A stretch of DNA of 64,000 bases. Origin: Hormiphora californensis. Lineage: Eukaryota; Ctenophora; Tentaculata; Cydippida; Pleurobrachiidae. The notes beneath the pieces were generated by a model. It was not told the origin of the DNA, ran no database searches, and was given only the letters and a program-made list of their open reading frames with translations. A program made the position numbers and the translations under genes. Position 1 is the stretch's first letter. Each line of letters opens with the position of its first letter. This document shows, piece after piece, positions 43,665 to 55,144 of this stretch. The stretch is taken from positions 3,570,385-3,634,384 of the forward strand of contig CM035352.1 in the NCBI GenBank assembly GCA_020137815.1. Reading direction: 5' to 3'.

Positions 43665-44637
43665 TTGCCCGTCTCCTAGGGAGCAGGCGGCCTGTCATTC
43701 TGTCGAGACTGTCTCTGAACTTGATCCAGAGGAGGACTTTCCCGTAGGCCGTAGTGATTTTCGCTTCAGGCAATTCATTTTGGATTTTCACGTGTGTGTT
43801 GAGGGGACCTGGGTGGCTGGTGAACACTTGAAAATCACCTCCATCTTTTGTTCTTCTATAGTTGGTGATGTAATCTGACATTGTATCACTGAATCGCTGT
43901 AACTTGTCCCGAAACTCCGCGTGCTCGGTGTTTTGAGGCACCAGGGGCAGCGAGAAACACGTTTTGCCTTTTTTGCAAGCAGATCTAATGAGCGCTTTAC
44001 ATTCACCAATCACCTCCTCTGACTCCCGTCCTTCATGGATGTCCGCATATCCAAGGTGTATGATGATTAGGCCGGGTTTGTAGGATTCGATTTTGCCGAG
44101 TATCGTAGTGTCCGTCGTTGACTTCCCAATGGTTGGACATTTCACTGTCTCGACTTCGTAGCGCTTCGTGAATCTCGCTTTGTCAAAGTCGTTGAAGGTG
44201 CCGTCGTGTATGAGGAGACACTTTTCTTGTCCGATATTAGCTCTCGTGTTTCTCCCGGTATTATCTCTACCGGTACTTCCACCATCAGCCGACTGTTGTT
44301 GACTTTGCCTTGTAGAGGCGGTGGTATTTCTGTTTCTACTAGCTTGTCCGCGGTGGGCTGAATATGTTATGTTTCCCGCGAACCTGCTATTGTGTGAGTG
44401 CGAGTTATAGCCGATCGTTCCTGGTCTTCTATAAGTCTGTCTCGCCTCTTCTGGCTCGATAGTGGGGTTATCTCCTTGGTCGGGTGTATCAGGGCCGCTT
44501 TGTCTGGGCCTTCCTGTTTCGTTGACGCCCCTTTGGTGAGACATTGTTCTCTTTAGGTTTGCAATTTCTTGCTCCATTGCAGATGTCTTAGAGGATAGGG
44601 CTTCGTTTTTCTGATGGAGTTCCTCTGTCTTCCTCAT
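43630..44637 (-). pseudogene. LINE ORF1 C-terminal part: coiled coil and SGNH-hydrolase-like domain
   Basis: 335 codons. It begins with a coiled coil (KTEELHQKNEALSSKTSAME) and a Ser/Asn/Arg-rich linker. A domain follows with LLIHDGTFNDFD in the position of SGNH block I and LIIIHLGYADIHEG in that of block III. Esterase-like domains are known in ORF1 of CR1 elements. Here the catalytic Ser is replaced by Thr, so it may bind rather than hydrolyse. The coiled coil continues upstream in frame to about 44757, where a palindrome separates it from the 761-codon ORF. Confidence 0.7.
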
Positions 44638-44756
44638 TTGATCTGCTTTGGTCGGATGATTGAGGTCTTCCGAATCCTGCTCAAGTTTTTCTATCTTCTG
44701 CGTGAGCTCCTCGATCGTCCTCGATTGCTTGCTGTTATCCGCCTGTAGTGTGTTAG

Positions 44757-44794
44757 TTTTCTCTGTTAGGCTCTTAAGAGCCTAACAGAGAAAA
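44757..44794. repeat. Perfect 38-bp palindrome breaking LINE ORF1
   Basis: The two 19-base halves (TTTTCTCTGTTAGGCTCTT and its complement) match exactly. The coiled-coil coding sequence runs into it from both sides, and the upstream frame stops just inside it at 44782. Confidence 0.9.
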
Positions 44795-47067
44795 TTGATA
44801 GACATGCTCAATTCGTTTATTTTATCTGTTTGGCTTGAGCAGGTAGTCTGTAGATTGCTAATAGCGACTTTTAGACTTTCTATGACCTCTTTGAGAATTG
44901 AAATTTCCTTGGTGGTTGTAGGATGTTGCAGTGAATCACGTTTGATCCTATCGATCTCGCTCCCCATGGTGTCTTCGTTCTCAAGGATCGCATCTACACA
45001 CGCCGTGTTCCTATCAGTCTCCGATCTTAGCTGAAGAATACTCTTCTCTAGAGTCAGAATCTGTCCGGTACTTGCCCACTCCTCCTTCGATGGACACGTC
45101 GTGGGAGCCGCTTGCCGTGGTGGCGTTTTGATATAGTCGTCCTGCATCTTTGGAGTGTTCTTCATTGGACTATCTGTGAGTTTCTCGCTGGAGTATCTCC
45201 TCAGGATTTCCTCTTTTGTATTCGCTGTTTGGACTTTCCTTTTATCTTTTCTCCTCTCATTATGTTCCTCATTCAGATCAACGTTGGTGGTGGATAGAAT
45301 CTTTTTGAGTCGTTTGGTCTGTCTTTTCTTCATGTAGGAAGTGTTTAGGTTGACTTCCCTATCAGTCTCCTCGAGAATGAAGTTGACCAGTTGATACTTT
45401 CTGGCATAAGCGTTGCCTCCCGGCGTGATGCCTAGCTTTTGGAGTTCAGGTTTGACTACTTGATCTCTTAATGACAAGATGAGGAACTCTGTAACAGATT
45501 TAGGGGGAGCTTCATCGTTCTGACAAAACTTCACTAAGGTTTCCTTCAGGAGAGCATGGTTTCCAGGGAGGAAGTTACTCGGGCATATGTTGCATATTTT
45601 AAGAAGCTTTATCGTGGTTTTCTCGTTTGTTGCGCTGGCTGCATTGACCAGAAGTGACTCAAAACTGCATACCCTCGGTGCCTTGGTATCTTCAGCGCCG
45701 TCTTCCTCACCGGAGGCAGTATATTTACTCGTCTCCGCGTCCTTTCTGTCTGTGCTGCTTATTCTATCAGCATCATCTACGGGTTTAGGCATCTCGTTGT
45801 CTGGGGTTGACCTGATAGATGTCGGTAAACCCTCCGTACCTTTGGTCTCAATAGGTGTAATTGAGCCGGTGGGGTCCTCTCGAGGTGGTAGATCATCATC
45901 ATCTTTCGGAAATTGCTCTACAGGGGCTGATCTTACCGGTTCCGAACTGACAGAGATCTCAGGTATCGGTAAAATGTCCGTGCCTTTGGTCCGGATCTCC
46001 GACTGGTTAGGGTGGGCTGGCCCGCTAGGATCCTCTTGCGTGGTGGTCTCTGTCAGGTCATGCCTTTTCTTCTCTTGAGTCGGCAACTGATCTGTAGGTA
46101 CAAAACAGATAGGATCCGCTGGCAGTGTCGTCGTCGTCTTTGGGGGTTTCAGCTCGTTGTCCTTCTTGTCGTTTTTGTCCTGGTGTGGAGTTCTGGATTT
46201 GTGTTTGGGTACAATCCAGTAGTGGAAATCAAGTGTGGTGTTTCCGGCTGAGGTCTTCATGGGTCTCACTGCGCTGCTGTGTTTCGGGTTCACAAATACA
46301 GCCGATAGTGTGTCCATGTTCAGTTCGACAATATTTTTTGTTGATCTGTATTGCACCTTCTGTTCCATTCCTATGTGTAGAACAGTGAGCACATCTTCTT
46401 CCGATTGGAATTTGACCTCGTTTTCTCTGCTGTACGTTGATGTGATGGTGAGGTGGTTCCATTCACCTCCGCCGATGTTTGGGAAGATGCTCCGACGTTT
46501 GGACAGAAGTACAGATATTAGGTCTTTGTAAATCTGGGGACAGTACTCGCAGTCTGTACCGAGATTCAGAGTGCACATGGATGATAGTGTACTGTCTCCG
46601 TATCTTTTCATGAGATCTCGACTAATCTGGCCACCCAGAGTGGCAGCGTCAAGGGATTCCTCTAAGTCTGATCCAGAACATTTAAATAGGATTAGTGTGT
46701 TTGTTCTAGGGTCATATAGGGGTCCCTGGGAGTCGAGTTTTGATCGTGGTGGAGTTTGCACCCTCGGGTTGAGATGAGAGTCGCTTAGGAGTGACTGTGG
46801 TGGGTCACTGAGGGTCCTTCTTCTGTTTAACCGTCCATAGGGGCTGCCACGTCGAGGTGTTCTAAACTGAGGGGTACGGGTGGGATCTATACCGTGATCT
46901 TCTTTGACTAGCCTGTTGCTCGTGGTCGGGGATTGTTCCTCCTGAATCGCCTCGGCACCAATGAGAGTGCTGCTCAGGGCTCCATCAGCCTCACGGGCTC
47001 CACCGTAACCGAGCCAGGACAAGTTGAAACTGATCCCAGGCAGGACCGTCAAAAGAAGCAAGAACAC
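44782..47067 (-). CDS. LINE ORF1, long N-terminal part, unknown function
   Basis: 761 codons open throughout. The first 130 residues are basic and proline/serine-rich. Residues about 130-310 look globular (LDAATLGGQISRDLMKRYGD). The next 150 are acidic low complexity with repeats of the type EDPTGSxxPIETKGTE. Then comes a helical domain (LLKICNICPSNFLPGNHALL), and the end is a coiled coil (EVIESLKVAISNLQTTCSSQ). I know no ORF1 with this layout. The globular part does not match RRM, PHD or CCHC motifs. It could be a separate host gene, but the continuing coiled coil into the next frame ties it to the LINE. The hydrophobic first 15 residues may be upstream readthrough. Confidence 0.65.
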   Translation of the reverse strand: MFLLLLTVLPGISFNLSWLGYGGAREADGALSSTLIGAEAIQEEQSPTTSNRLVKEDHGIDPTRTPQFRTPRRGSPYGRLNRRRTLSDPPQSLLSDSHLNPRVQTPPRSKLDSQGPLYDPRTNTLILFKCSGSDLEESLDAATLGGQISRDLMKRYGDSTLSSMCTLNLGTDCEYCPQIYKDLISVLLSKRRSIFPNIGGGEWNHLTITSTYSRENEVKFQSEEDVLTVLHIGMEQKVQYRSTKNIVELNMDTLSAVFVNPKHSSAVRPMKTSAGNTTLDFHYWIVPKHKSRTPHQDKNDKKDNELKPPKTTTTLPADPICFVPTDQLPTQEKKRHDLTETTTQEDPSGPAHPNQSEIRTKGTDILPIPEISVSSEPVRSAPVEQFPKDDDDLPPREDPTGSITPIETKGTEGLPTSIRSTPDNEMPKPVDDADRISSTDRKDAETSKYTASGEEDGAEDTKAPRVCSFESLLVNAASATNEKTTIKLLKICNICPSNFLPGNHALLKETLVKFCQNDEAPPKSVTEFLILSLRDQVVKPELQKLGITPGGNAYARKYQLVNFILEETDREVNLNTSYMKKRQTKRLKKILSTTNVDLNEEHNERRKDKRKVQTANTKEEILRRYSSEKLTDSPMKNTPKMQDDYIKTPPRQAAPTTCPSKEEWASTGQILTLEKSILQLRSETDRNTACVDAILENEDTMGSEIDRIKRDSLQHPTTTKEISILKEVIESLKVAISNLQTTCSSQTDKINELSMSINFLC

Positions 47068-47186
47068 GAGGATGTTGGGCCTCAGTGTGTGGTTTGCGGG
47101 TGGTGGGTTAGCTTCGAATTGGAGTTGTGTTCTGGTGAGGTTAGCACTGTTGGAAGATGGGGAGGGTGAGGGTTGGTGGTGGTAGG

Positions 47187-48104
47187 TGGGTGTGTCTCAC
47201 CAAATTGACACCAAAATTTCAAACTCGGAGAATTTCAAAAAAAATTATATCATCTGAAAGCGGGTAAAGGACTGATCATTTCGGTATGTCGCGTCAGTTT
47301 AATTGATTATCAATTAATTAATTATTAATTAATTAGCGACCGTAACATTGGTAACGACCGTAACGTTTCGGTCGTTACAGTGTATTCTATTTAAAATTAC
47401 ACATAAAATGGTCGTAACAACCGTAACGTAACGGTCGTTACATATGTAACGACTGTAACGTAACGGTCGTTACATTTGTAATGACCGTAACGTAACGGTC
47501 GTTACATTTGTAATGACCGTAACGTTTTACTACCGTAATGTTACGGTCGTTACCTAAAATGACCATATTTTGTAACGACCGTAACGTTACGGTCGTTACA
47601 AATGTAACGACCGTAACGTTTCGGTCGTTACATTTGTAACGACCGTAACGTTTCGGTCGTTACATTTGTAACGACCGTTACGTTACGGTTGCTGTTACGG
47701 TCGTTACAAATGTTACATCTCCAGAATGTTCAGGCAGCCACGGCCATACTTTTTGGACTAAGGCTTCAGAATTCAGACAGGAGAAAGTACTCAGTCACAG
47801 CTACCGCTGAGTACCAGTTTCAACTTCGTACGATAACTACAACCGATTCTATGATCGTTCAAAAATGCGTTACGGTCGTTACGGTCGTTACGTCAACGCC
47901 AAAAAAAGGCTTTTTTTGGCATATTATGCATCATAATTCAGCTCAGTGATGCATAATTATCATGATATTTAGTAATTCAGTAGTTCAGACATTTTCTGAC
48001 AGTTTGGTACAAAAATTAACAAAATTGGCCAATGTTTAGGTGGTCTACGGACCTGTACAAAATTTCCAAACTCGAGGTGTCAATTTGGTGAGACACACCC
48101 AGGT
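47187..48104. mobile_element. Inverted-repeat element carrying a palindromic satellite
   Basis: The ends are GGGTGTGTCTCACCAAATTG and its complement, with a further matching block around AAATTT(C/CC)AAACTCG. Between them lies the GTAACGACCG array and a short unique stretch (47710-47880) containing TCAGTCACAGCTACC. No transposase frame. Confidence 0.8.
47335..47890. repeat. GTAACGACCGTAACG palindromic satellite
   Basis: More than a dozen repeats of TGTAACGACCGTAACGTTAC and variants, each close to self-complementary. The array is interrupted by the unique stretch and resumes briefly at 47870-47893. Confidence 0.93.
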
Positions 48105-48321
48105 AGGGAAATACAAAAATTCCGAACCGGTCAACTCGTCACTAGTAGTGATGCTACTGCACTCCCGAAATGCAAGTTTCCAATCGAATCCAATAATTAT
48201 GAGGAAAAATGTAGCAATCAACACGTATGATGTGTTGCGTGATGACCTTCTACCGAGAAGTTTCTTCATAATGGTAGTTTGATCTTTTCCTATATAGTGG
48301 ACTGAGTCGCAAATTTCTTGT

Positions 48322-48480
48322 CGCCTCCGTGGCGCAGCAGTTAGAGACTCTGCTCGCCGCGCGGAGGGACTAGAGGGAGGGAGGTTCGAGTCCCACTCGG
48401 GAAAATTTTTTTGCGTGGGTCCCCCTAACTTTTCTTGTTTTACCGAACAGAGGATAGAAATGGGACTCATTATAGGTAGT
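48322..48480 (+). mobile_element. tRNA-derived SINE
   Basis: Internal pol III promoter boxes are visible: an A box TGGCGCAGCAGTTAGAGA and a B box GGTTCGAGTCC about 60 bases later. An insertion-swollen variable region (CGCGGAGGGACTAGAGGGAG) and a non-tRNA tail follow. The acceptor stem does not pair properly and no CCA-compatible end is seen, so it is a SINE rather than a working tRNA gene. Confidence 0.75.
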
Positions 48481-48899
48481 TATTGGCAGATTTGAGACAA
48501 TTGCTTAGGTAGCTGATGTTTTGAAACCCAAACCTGTAGCCAGAAACTCGGGTGTGACGTCCTTTTTTCTGTTGATTTCCTACACAATCACTGCCGTCGG
48601 GACCTCGGAAAAGAGGGAGAGAGAGGGTCGTGAGAGAAGGTATGGTGATGGTGGGGTAGTAACTGCTTACCGTACAGTACAGACGACCCCGTACCGTCAC
48701 CAGTACCGAGGAGTTTTGGAAGGAAGGACGGTCTCGCTAATCAGTAATTATCAGAGTTGGAGTTTCAGGTACCAGTCAGTTCCGGGAAAAGGGTTGGTGT
48801 TATGTGATCCCTCTCTTTTTCCTCTCTCTCCCTTTTATGTTTGTGATGTGACCCCTCTAGTTCGCAAGCAGTTCTCTAGCACTTGTGATACGTGATACC

Positions 48900-48985
48900 T
48901 ACGAATCACGTCGTCACACTGACGGATCACGTCGTCACACTGACGGATCACGTCGTCACACTGACGGATCACGTCGTCACACTGA
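48900..48985 (+). repeat. GATCACGTCGTCACACTGACG tandem repeat
   Basis: Four copies of a 21-bp unit containing CACGTCGTCACACTGACG. Confidence 0.9.
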
Positions 48986-49296
48986 CGATAGGGTGTCACA
49001 TTTCCGACCAAATTTGCATTAGATATAGTTAGATAGTACATCTGTAGATCTGTAAAACAATAAAACATAAAATATTTACTTTATTTTCATGTTGCAAATG
49101 CTTGCTTGCTTTGCTGCTTTCATGTCGTACGTGCCATTTCAATGTGGTAAAGAGCAGGGGGGCATTGTTTGTATAAAAACAATTATATATTTTAGTAATA
49201 ACTTGCACAGTCACACACTATACAACAGTATAATAGTAGTTGCAACAGTAGTTTCATGTGATATAGCACACGTACTTTGTATGAAACCGTTTTCAG

Positions 49297-49540
49297 ATGA
49301 TCTTTTACTTTTTACTTTTCTTCTTCTTCTTGTTTCTTATCTAACAGATCATCTCGACACATTCTCACATCTTTTTTTCGTTTCTAAAAAGAAAAAGTAA
49401 AAAATAAAAAACAAAAAACAAAAAACAAAAAACAAAAAAAAAACAAAAAAAAAACAAAAAAAAAGATGTGAGAATGTGTCGAGATGATCTCGTTAGATAA
49501 GAAACAAGAAGAAGAATGAAAAAAGTAAAAGATCATCTTC
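49297..49540. repeat. Hairpin with an (AAAAAC)n loop
   Basis: Inverted arms of about 80 bases share GATGATCTTTTACTTTTT, AGATCATCTCGACACATTC and their complements. The spacer of about 80 bases is A-rich AAAAAC repeat. Confidence 0.85.
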
Positions 49541-49802
49541 TCATTCTTAAGTGTACCTTTAAAGCTTCCCCAGCTTACTGAGAAGCAGGTTATGTTCTAA
49601 ACAGATTGCTGAGCCTCATTTTCTCAGCGTTTAGACTTCGAGTGCTTCACAATATAATTTTGATGTTTACCAATGTACTTTCTTTAAATCTGACCCTCGT
49701 CATCAAACCAACGCCAAAACAGTCCCAATTTTGGAAGTAACCTGTTAAAATAGCTCTCTCTCCCTCTCTCCCTCTCTCCCTTTCTCTCTCCCTTTCTCTC
49801 TC

Positions 49803-49876
<74 letters not shown>

Positions 49877-51410
49877 TTTGTTAATTTCACACCATTGTGT
49901 TATGACATCCTTTTGTCATGTTCTATTTAACTACCTACCTCTTATGTTTTCTCGCTCTCTTAATTTCTATTTTCTTCCTCCCTCTCTCGCCCTCTCCCTC
50001 TCTCGCCCTCTCTCTTTCTCCCTCTCTCTTTCTCTCCCTCTCTCGCTTTCTCTCCCTCTCGCTCGCACCCTTGTTTTCACCACATAACCCTCATCTGAGA
50101 AATGAATGTGGAATGAAAAGCATTCAGAGAGCCCTCTGATATTCAGTCTAAGTAAGGCACTATTATCTTTTCAAATGGCTTGTTCAAAGAAAATGAATTT
50201 ATTAATCAATGCTCCTTGATTCTTAGTGAGTACAACTAAATGTCCATGATTATATTCAACGCGATTTATTATACGGTGCAGCTTGGTAAATGCCGATCAA
50301 TTTATTCATGTTGGATCCAGATCCCTCATCTGGCCGTTGTGCAATTGATTAATTGTGCTATATAATTCTTCTACCGAGTGTTGGTTAAAGTCGAATTTTT
50401 TAATCAAGGGACAGGGGGCTGCACATTCAGAGAGGTCGCACGGCGTTGTATTTACGCGTGACAATCGAGATCAAGTTCCTGGCAATCTTAAGACTTGAAC
50501 CCGGAAGCGTTGGAAAGATAATTTTAAAACCTTTTCAATGCAACCAAAATCAAGTCTTTATCTTATCAGGAACAGGAGATATAATGAGCGAAAACGTTTA
50601 GCACGCGCAAATCGACTTTTATAAATGCACGGCCCCCTGTCCCTTGATTAAAAAAATTCGACTTTAGTTTTATGGAATGCGGACTGTACTGATAACGTTC
50701 TGTCCACCATGTCCACTAAAGTGTAGGCAACGAACTGGATCCGCATGTGAATCTCACCGGTGAGAACAAATGCGAGACACACAGCCAGTTGGTCGTTGTT
50801 TCGTTTTCATTTTCGCTTTCATTATCAACAAGAAACTTTAAGTTGACCATATATATGTTACAATTGCCTCTCTTCTGAGATCTTTATAACTGTGGCTTGA
50901 GTTCTGTGCCATGTCGGAAATCAAATGCAAGAAATATTCACATAGTTCATTTTCTATACCTATGAATACAAGAGCTCATTATACTTCTTCTTTCCCCATT
51001 TTATTTGACTAGCGCACCCATTGGGTGCGCCTCAAGTAAGGCCTTTTGATAACCCACCCGGCTTCGCCGGTTGGTTCCTTTCGCCACTTTCAACGTCAAT
51101 AACACGGTTACCATAGCAACTGGAGTGGTAACTATGGGGACTGAATTGTTGAAATTCATTCAAAAATATCAGCAAACTTCCACTGGAAGTTCCAAAACTG
51201 CGAGGAACAGCTTTACAGCTTTGAGCACATAAAGTGTTTTATGAAGGAGCACTGTCGCGTAGAAACGCACTGAACGAACGACCACCACTTCGACGTCGTT
51301 CATCTCCAAATTATAATAGTTAGTTTTGTTTATTTGCTCAAGATGTTTGCAGCTTGTTAAGTTAGGGGTGTGACAACAATTTCGCAGAGGCCAATCAGTC
51401 ACTAATTTCT
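49541..51410. other. Intergenic repeats
   Basis: It contains (TC)n at about 49760-49872 and 49975-50065. An element at 50386-50666 is bounded by TAAAGTCGAATTTTTTAATC and its complement, which also bracket the block AAGGGACAGGGGGC. Two neighbouring stem-loops lie at about 51010-51070 (GCGCACCCATTGGGTGCGC and CCGGCTTCGCCGG). No exon is supported. Confidence 0.5.
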
Positions 51411-52590
51411 CAATATTATATATCTATATTTTGATAGGGTGGTGACAAAGTAAGTCATTGACCTGATCCACACCATATTTAACCTTGTTGAGTGAGGGGT
51501 GAGAGTTCTCCACCCCCTTACTCAACAAATTTAACCATTTTCACGGGTTCACTGAAGCCTGTCATTGTCTTGAGATAATTGCTGCTCCCTATATAGTTAC
51601 CTCACCGCAAAGCTTTAACTTCACTCTTGCTTTGTTCGACCCTCCCCCAAATTACACATTTGCTTTGTTGAGTACCGAGGTTTGGTCGCTACTTCAGGTC
51701 TAGCTCTACGAAGTCTAAAGTCCATTTTTATCAAACTGTTCAGGCATCAACTCGTGTGTGTGTGTGTGATATTTTAATTTAGTTTACGTTGCACACGCTA
51801 CACGTTAATATGTGATAGACGTGCAAAACAATTCCACGCACGACTTTGGGGGGTGAACACTGTTCACCCCCCAAAGTCGTGCGTGGAATTGTTTTGCACG
51901 TCTATCACTAACTGAACAGTGAACACTGAACACTGAACACTGAACAGTTGAAAAAAAGGACTTTACGTAGCAGCCTTAGCAAACAGTGCAACAAGAAAGT
52001 TTGTTGTATTCAGGCATGGTTTCCTATTATATCACAAACAAGCTCTTATTCAGCTCTGTTTGTTGAATGAAAATATCTTCAATAGCGGTGATTGCCTCTG
52101 GGGTGGAAATGTATACATACCTTTGATCCAGTGCTGATTGCCATCAATACGATTACGATAGATATTATCCCAAAACTGATTTTGGTCTCACATGAGACAT
52201 TGCACTATGATTTATCACACGCAAAGCAATGTTAGATGATTTCTTTGATCTACGCCAAGATTTTCTCTCGTTCATCCCATGCATATAATGGCTCCTCCAA
52301 GATTTGATGTGGTTTGATACCATATGGTGTGTGTATCTCTTTCTCGTGGCAACAATTTCATTTCTAGTCTACATCCCCTTTCTTCGCTGGATATAGCGCC
52401 AAGTAAAGGTAATCTCAGAATTATACAAACGGACAGACGCTTGGAAATTTCCCACCTTTTAGTAGCCTAATAACGAGCCACACACGAAAAAGATATTATG
52501 TAGTGCAAGTGCTAAATGCTGGGAAATCGTGTTCTTTGCATATTGTGTGAGAATTCCAAAATAGATATAACTAGAAATATAAAATCTTTG
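51411..52590. other. Intergenic DNA with two palindromes
   Basis: A 44-bp hairpin at 51485-51528 is a relative of the one at 9460-9508. At 51812-51908 there is a 97-bp palindrome, perfect around a single central base, containing CCACGCACGACTTTGGGGGG. The rest is AT-rich with no gene seen. Confidence 0.6.
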
Positions 52591-52597
52591 TGGGTGT

Positions 52598-52880
52598 CTA
52601 TAATAGGGGTCTCTAATAAAGTTGTGACTTGTCACTGTAGTCTTGCGGAGTAAGTTATGTGACTTATCACTGTGTGGTGCGTGTACCAAAACGCACATGG
52701 TTCACGCAGCGGTGCAGCCTCACAACACTTGTCAATGTGCGATTGTGACTCACACATGGTTTAGGCCGCACCGCTTGGGAACCATGTGCGTTTTGTTATG
52801 CACTCCACACGGTGATAAGTCACATAACTTACTCCGCACGACATAACAGTGACAAGTCACAACTTTATTAGGGACCCCTA
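52598..52880. mobile_element. 280-bp fold-back element
   Basis: The arms carry TAATAAAGTTGTGACTTGTC, GCGGAGTAAGTTATGTGACT and CAAAACGCACATGGTTC with their complements in reverse order. Confidence 0.85.
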
Positions 52881-52934
52881 TTTTATCATTATTGCATCCA
52901 TTGAAAAACTTTGTTCCATAGAACTTCTAACTTT

Positions 52935-53118
52935 ACATTTTACAACTTTAGCCTTCTATTAGAAGGCTAAAGTTGTAAAGTTAAATACCGTTCACCGCCA
53001 TAGCCATTTCCCTTCTCTTTAAAGACATGGTATATTTACTAAATAGTAAATATACCATGTCTATATAATAATATAACTAGGATGGGTCATGGTGGGTGGT
53101 CCTTTGCAAAGGACCGCC
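52935..53118. repeat. String of three stem-loops
   Basis: The hairpins are at about 52939-52978 (TTACAACTTTAGCCTTCT and complement), 53023-53062 (AGACATGGTATATTTACTA, a perfect palindrome) and 53100-53116 (GTCCTTTGCAAAGGAC). Each has its own sequence. There is no outer stem. Confidence 0.8.
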
Positions 53119-53556
53119 TCGTTACCTTTTTTGCTGTGGCAAAAGTTTCTCAGAAAATTGCTCAGAAATTTCTCAAGAACAAGAATTCTTGTACCAAATA
53201 ATATTTAGCAAGATGGTCCTCTTTTAACTAGCTTCCTCGCCATCCGCCGATGTGTACGCTGGTTTGACGTAGATCACTAGATCAGGGTTGTTGTAAACTA
53301 GATCATTTAGTTATCTTATTCTGATTTCTGCTGAATTATAGTTCATCTAAGGGCACACCTTAGTTTGTCGATCTACGTACTACACCAGCTTTATAGTTTG
53401 TTTCATTTTAAGCGCATATGCCATTTAACTAGTTTTTCAAATGATTTCATGGTTGTAGCTATAATGTCATTACTAGTTTATCAATTGATGTCATGTGTAT
53501 TGTTGCAGATATGTCATTACTAGTTTATCAAATATTTTCATTGTTGCAGCTATACT

Positions 53557-54917
53557 ATGTCTTTTGGAATGGCTGCGAATTGTTCCACATTGGACACTCA
53601 CTATGGAGATGTCACTAACGAGGCACAGAGGATATTGCTATTAGTTTACTCTATCGGAGTTTTTATTATTGGTGAGTTTATATTGCCCTATTATTATTGA
53701 TGTGTTGCTCGGAAAAATTAAATAAATCTTCAACCAATAGTTACACGTAATACTAAGGATGAATAATGATCCACTCATGCTGACCATCAAGCTGTGTGCC
53801 CCATCTCCTAACTCACCGACCTTCAGGTGTAATTGGTGACGTTGTTGTCCTATTCTGTTCGATATCTTACATCAATGTGACCTACAACGCAGATAACATC
53901 ACGATCCTCTTTGTCAAGCACCTCGCTATAGCTGACCTCCTATCCCTTATCACGGTGGTGCTACCCCTGGCTATAGTCCACGCAGCTAAGAAGTGGATAC
54001 TGGGATGTGTGCCGTGTTACCTTCTCGGGGTGCTAAACAACTACCCAGGGCTCCTTCACATTCACTTCATCTTGTTGATATCAGTACACCGCCTCCTCAG
54101 ATGTGTTATCCCAGTCCGTTCCGGGACATTTTTCACCCAGAAGCGATCGTACGCGCTGGTCGCCGCGGTATGGGTATATTGTAGCGTAATCCCGGTCTGT
54201 GTTTTTCTTGCACAGTTGGAGATTACATTCATCACAGACAGTTGCACCTTAGACACGTATAATGTTACTTCCCAGTTCGCGGGGGTTCCCATCGGCACGA
54301 TCATGGCTGCACTTTGGGTTCTCTACATTTGTGTGCCCTTTGTGGCGGTCATCATGGCCATCCTCCTTCTGGCAATCAACTCCTGTAAACTCACCGGAGT
54401 GGTTTGGAACCGAAATAAAAGGATTCTTTATACCACCTTTCTCATTGGTGGCCTATTTGTCCTCTCCTGGTCTCCACACATTTTCTTCACATTTTGGCGA
54501 TCATTAGACCACGATCTGATCAGTAATTCTATGAACCGTATACCTCAGTATTGTCATATGGTGAGCTTGTGTATCAACCCCATTGTCTATACAATCGTTA
54601 ACCGGAACTTTAAAAAGTTTATGAAGGAGCACGCCAGGAAAGTTTCTGAGGCAACGACTTCCTTTTCGACCGGGGGAACGACCACCACTTCATCACGACC
54701 CTCCTCTGCCATTGGCAGTAAAGTCCGGAGGTGGACCAACTTTGAGATTATTTTCGAGAACTCTAACCAAGAGGCAAATGAACCAATACGGCCCTCATCC
54801 GGGAGGCGGAGTACCAGCCCACGGTATTCCGTGGCTTCAGAAATGCTGACTATTCAGCCTAAGGCTAAAAATAGGAGAATCTCACGAGTTACTTTACCAG
54901 ATCAGACTGCCGGATGA
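53557..54917 (+). CDS. Rhodopsin-type (class A) G-protein-coupled receptor
   Basis: Two exons, 53557-53671 and 53827-54917, join in phase 1 to give 401 residues. The extracellular N-terminus has a likely glycosylation site (NCS). The seven membrane segments show class A marks: TM2 LAIADLLS, a Cys at the top of TM3 (GCVPCYLLG) with a partner Cys in the second extracellular loop (DSCTLD), TM6 FVLSWSPH, and TM7 NPIVYTIVN. The DRY box at the end of TM3 is replaced by VHRLL, keeping only Arg; this is unusual but occurs in some invertebrate receptors. Third loop and TM6 start: NRNKRILYTT. The C-tail is Ser/Thr-rich (TTSSRPSS), suiting arrestin control. The ligand cannot be inferred. Confidence 0.9.
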
Positions 54918-55144
54918 AGTATCAGTCCAGGTACCCTTTTTTAACGCCGTAATGGGATCCAGAGGGATATCGGACATTATTCTTTTGTTAGTCGCTTATT
55001 ATACTGGTATGTGGTCAGCAGGTCAGATCAAAATAAAGACAAGTTTTGTCGCACAAAACAGATAAATTGTAAAGACAGAATGCACATGGACACAATAAGA
55101 GAGTTTGTTGAATTGTTATTTGCTGTTTTGCTGAATATTGTAGG

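Larger units (their letters stand above)
39890..47067 (-). mobile_element. Nearly full-length APE-type LINE, about 7.2 kb
   Basis: In transcription order (47067 downwards) there are a long ORF1 frame, a coiled-coil/SGNH-hydrolase-like frame, an APE endonuclease, a reverse transcriptase with zinc-knuckle end, and a 3' UTR with tandem repeats. The frames are broken at three places (44782, about 42720 and about 42540), so this copy is probably not active. The overall order recalls the CR1/L2/Jockey superfamily, in which an esterase-like ORF1 is known. The clade cannot be fixed by eye. Confidence 0.9.

Noticed and set aside
45587-46251. Plus-strand frames within the LINE
   Set aside because: Antisense shadows of the long minus-strand ORF1; no matching family or splice pattern.
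48322-48410. Functional tRNA gene
   Set aside because: A and B boxes are present, but the acceptor stem does not pair and a SINE-type body follows.
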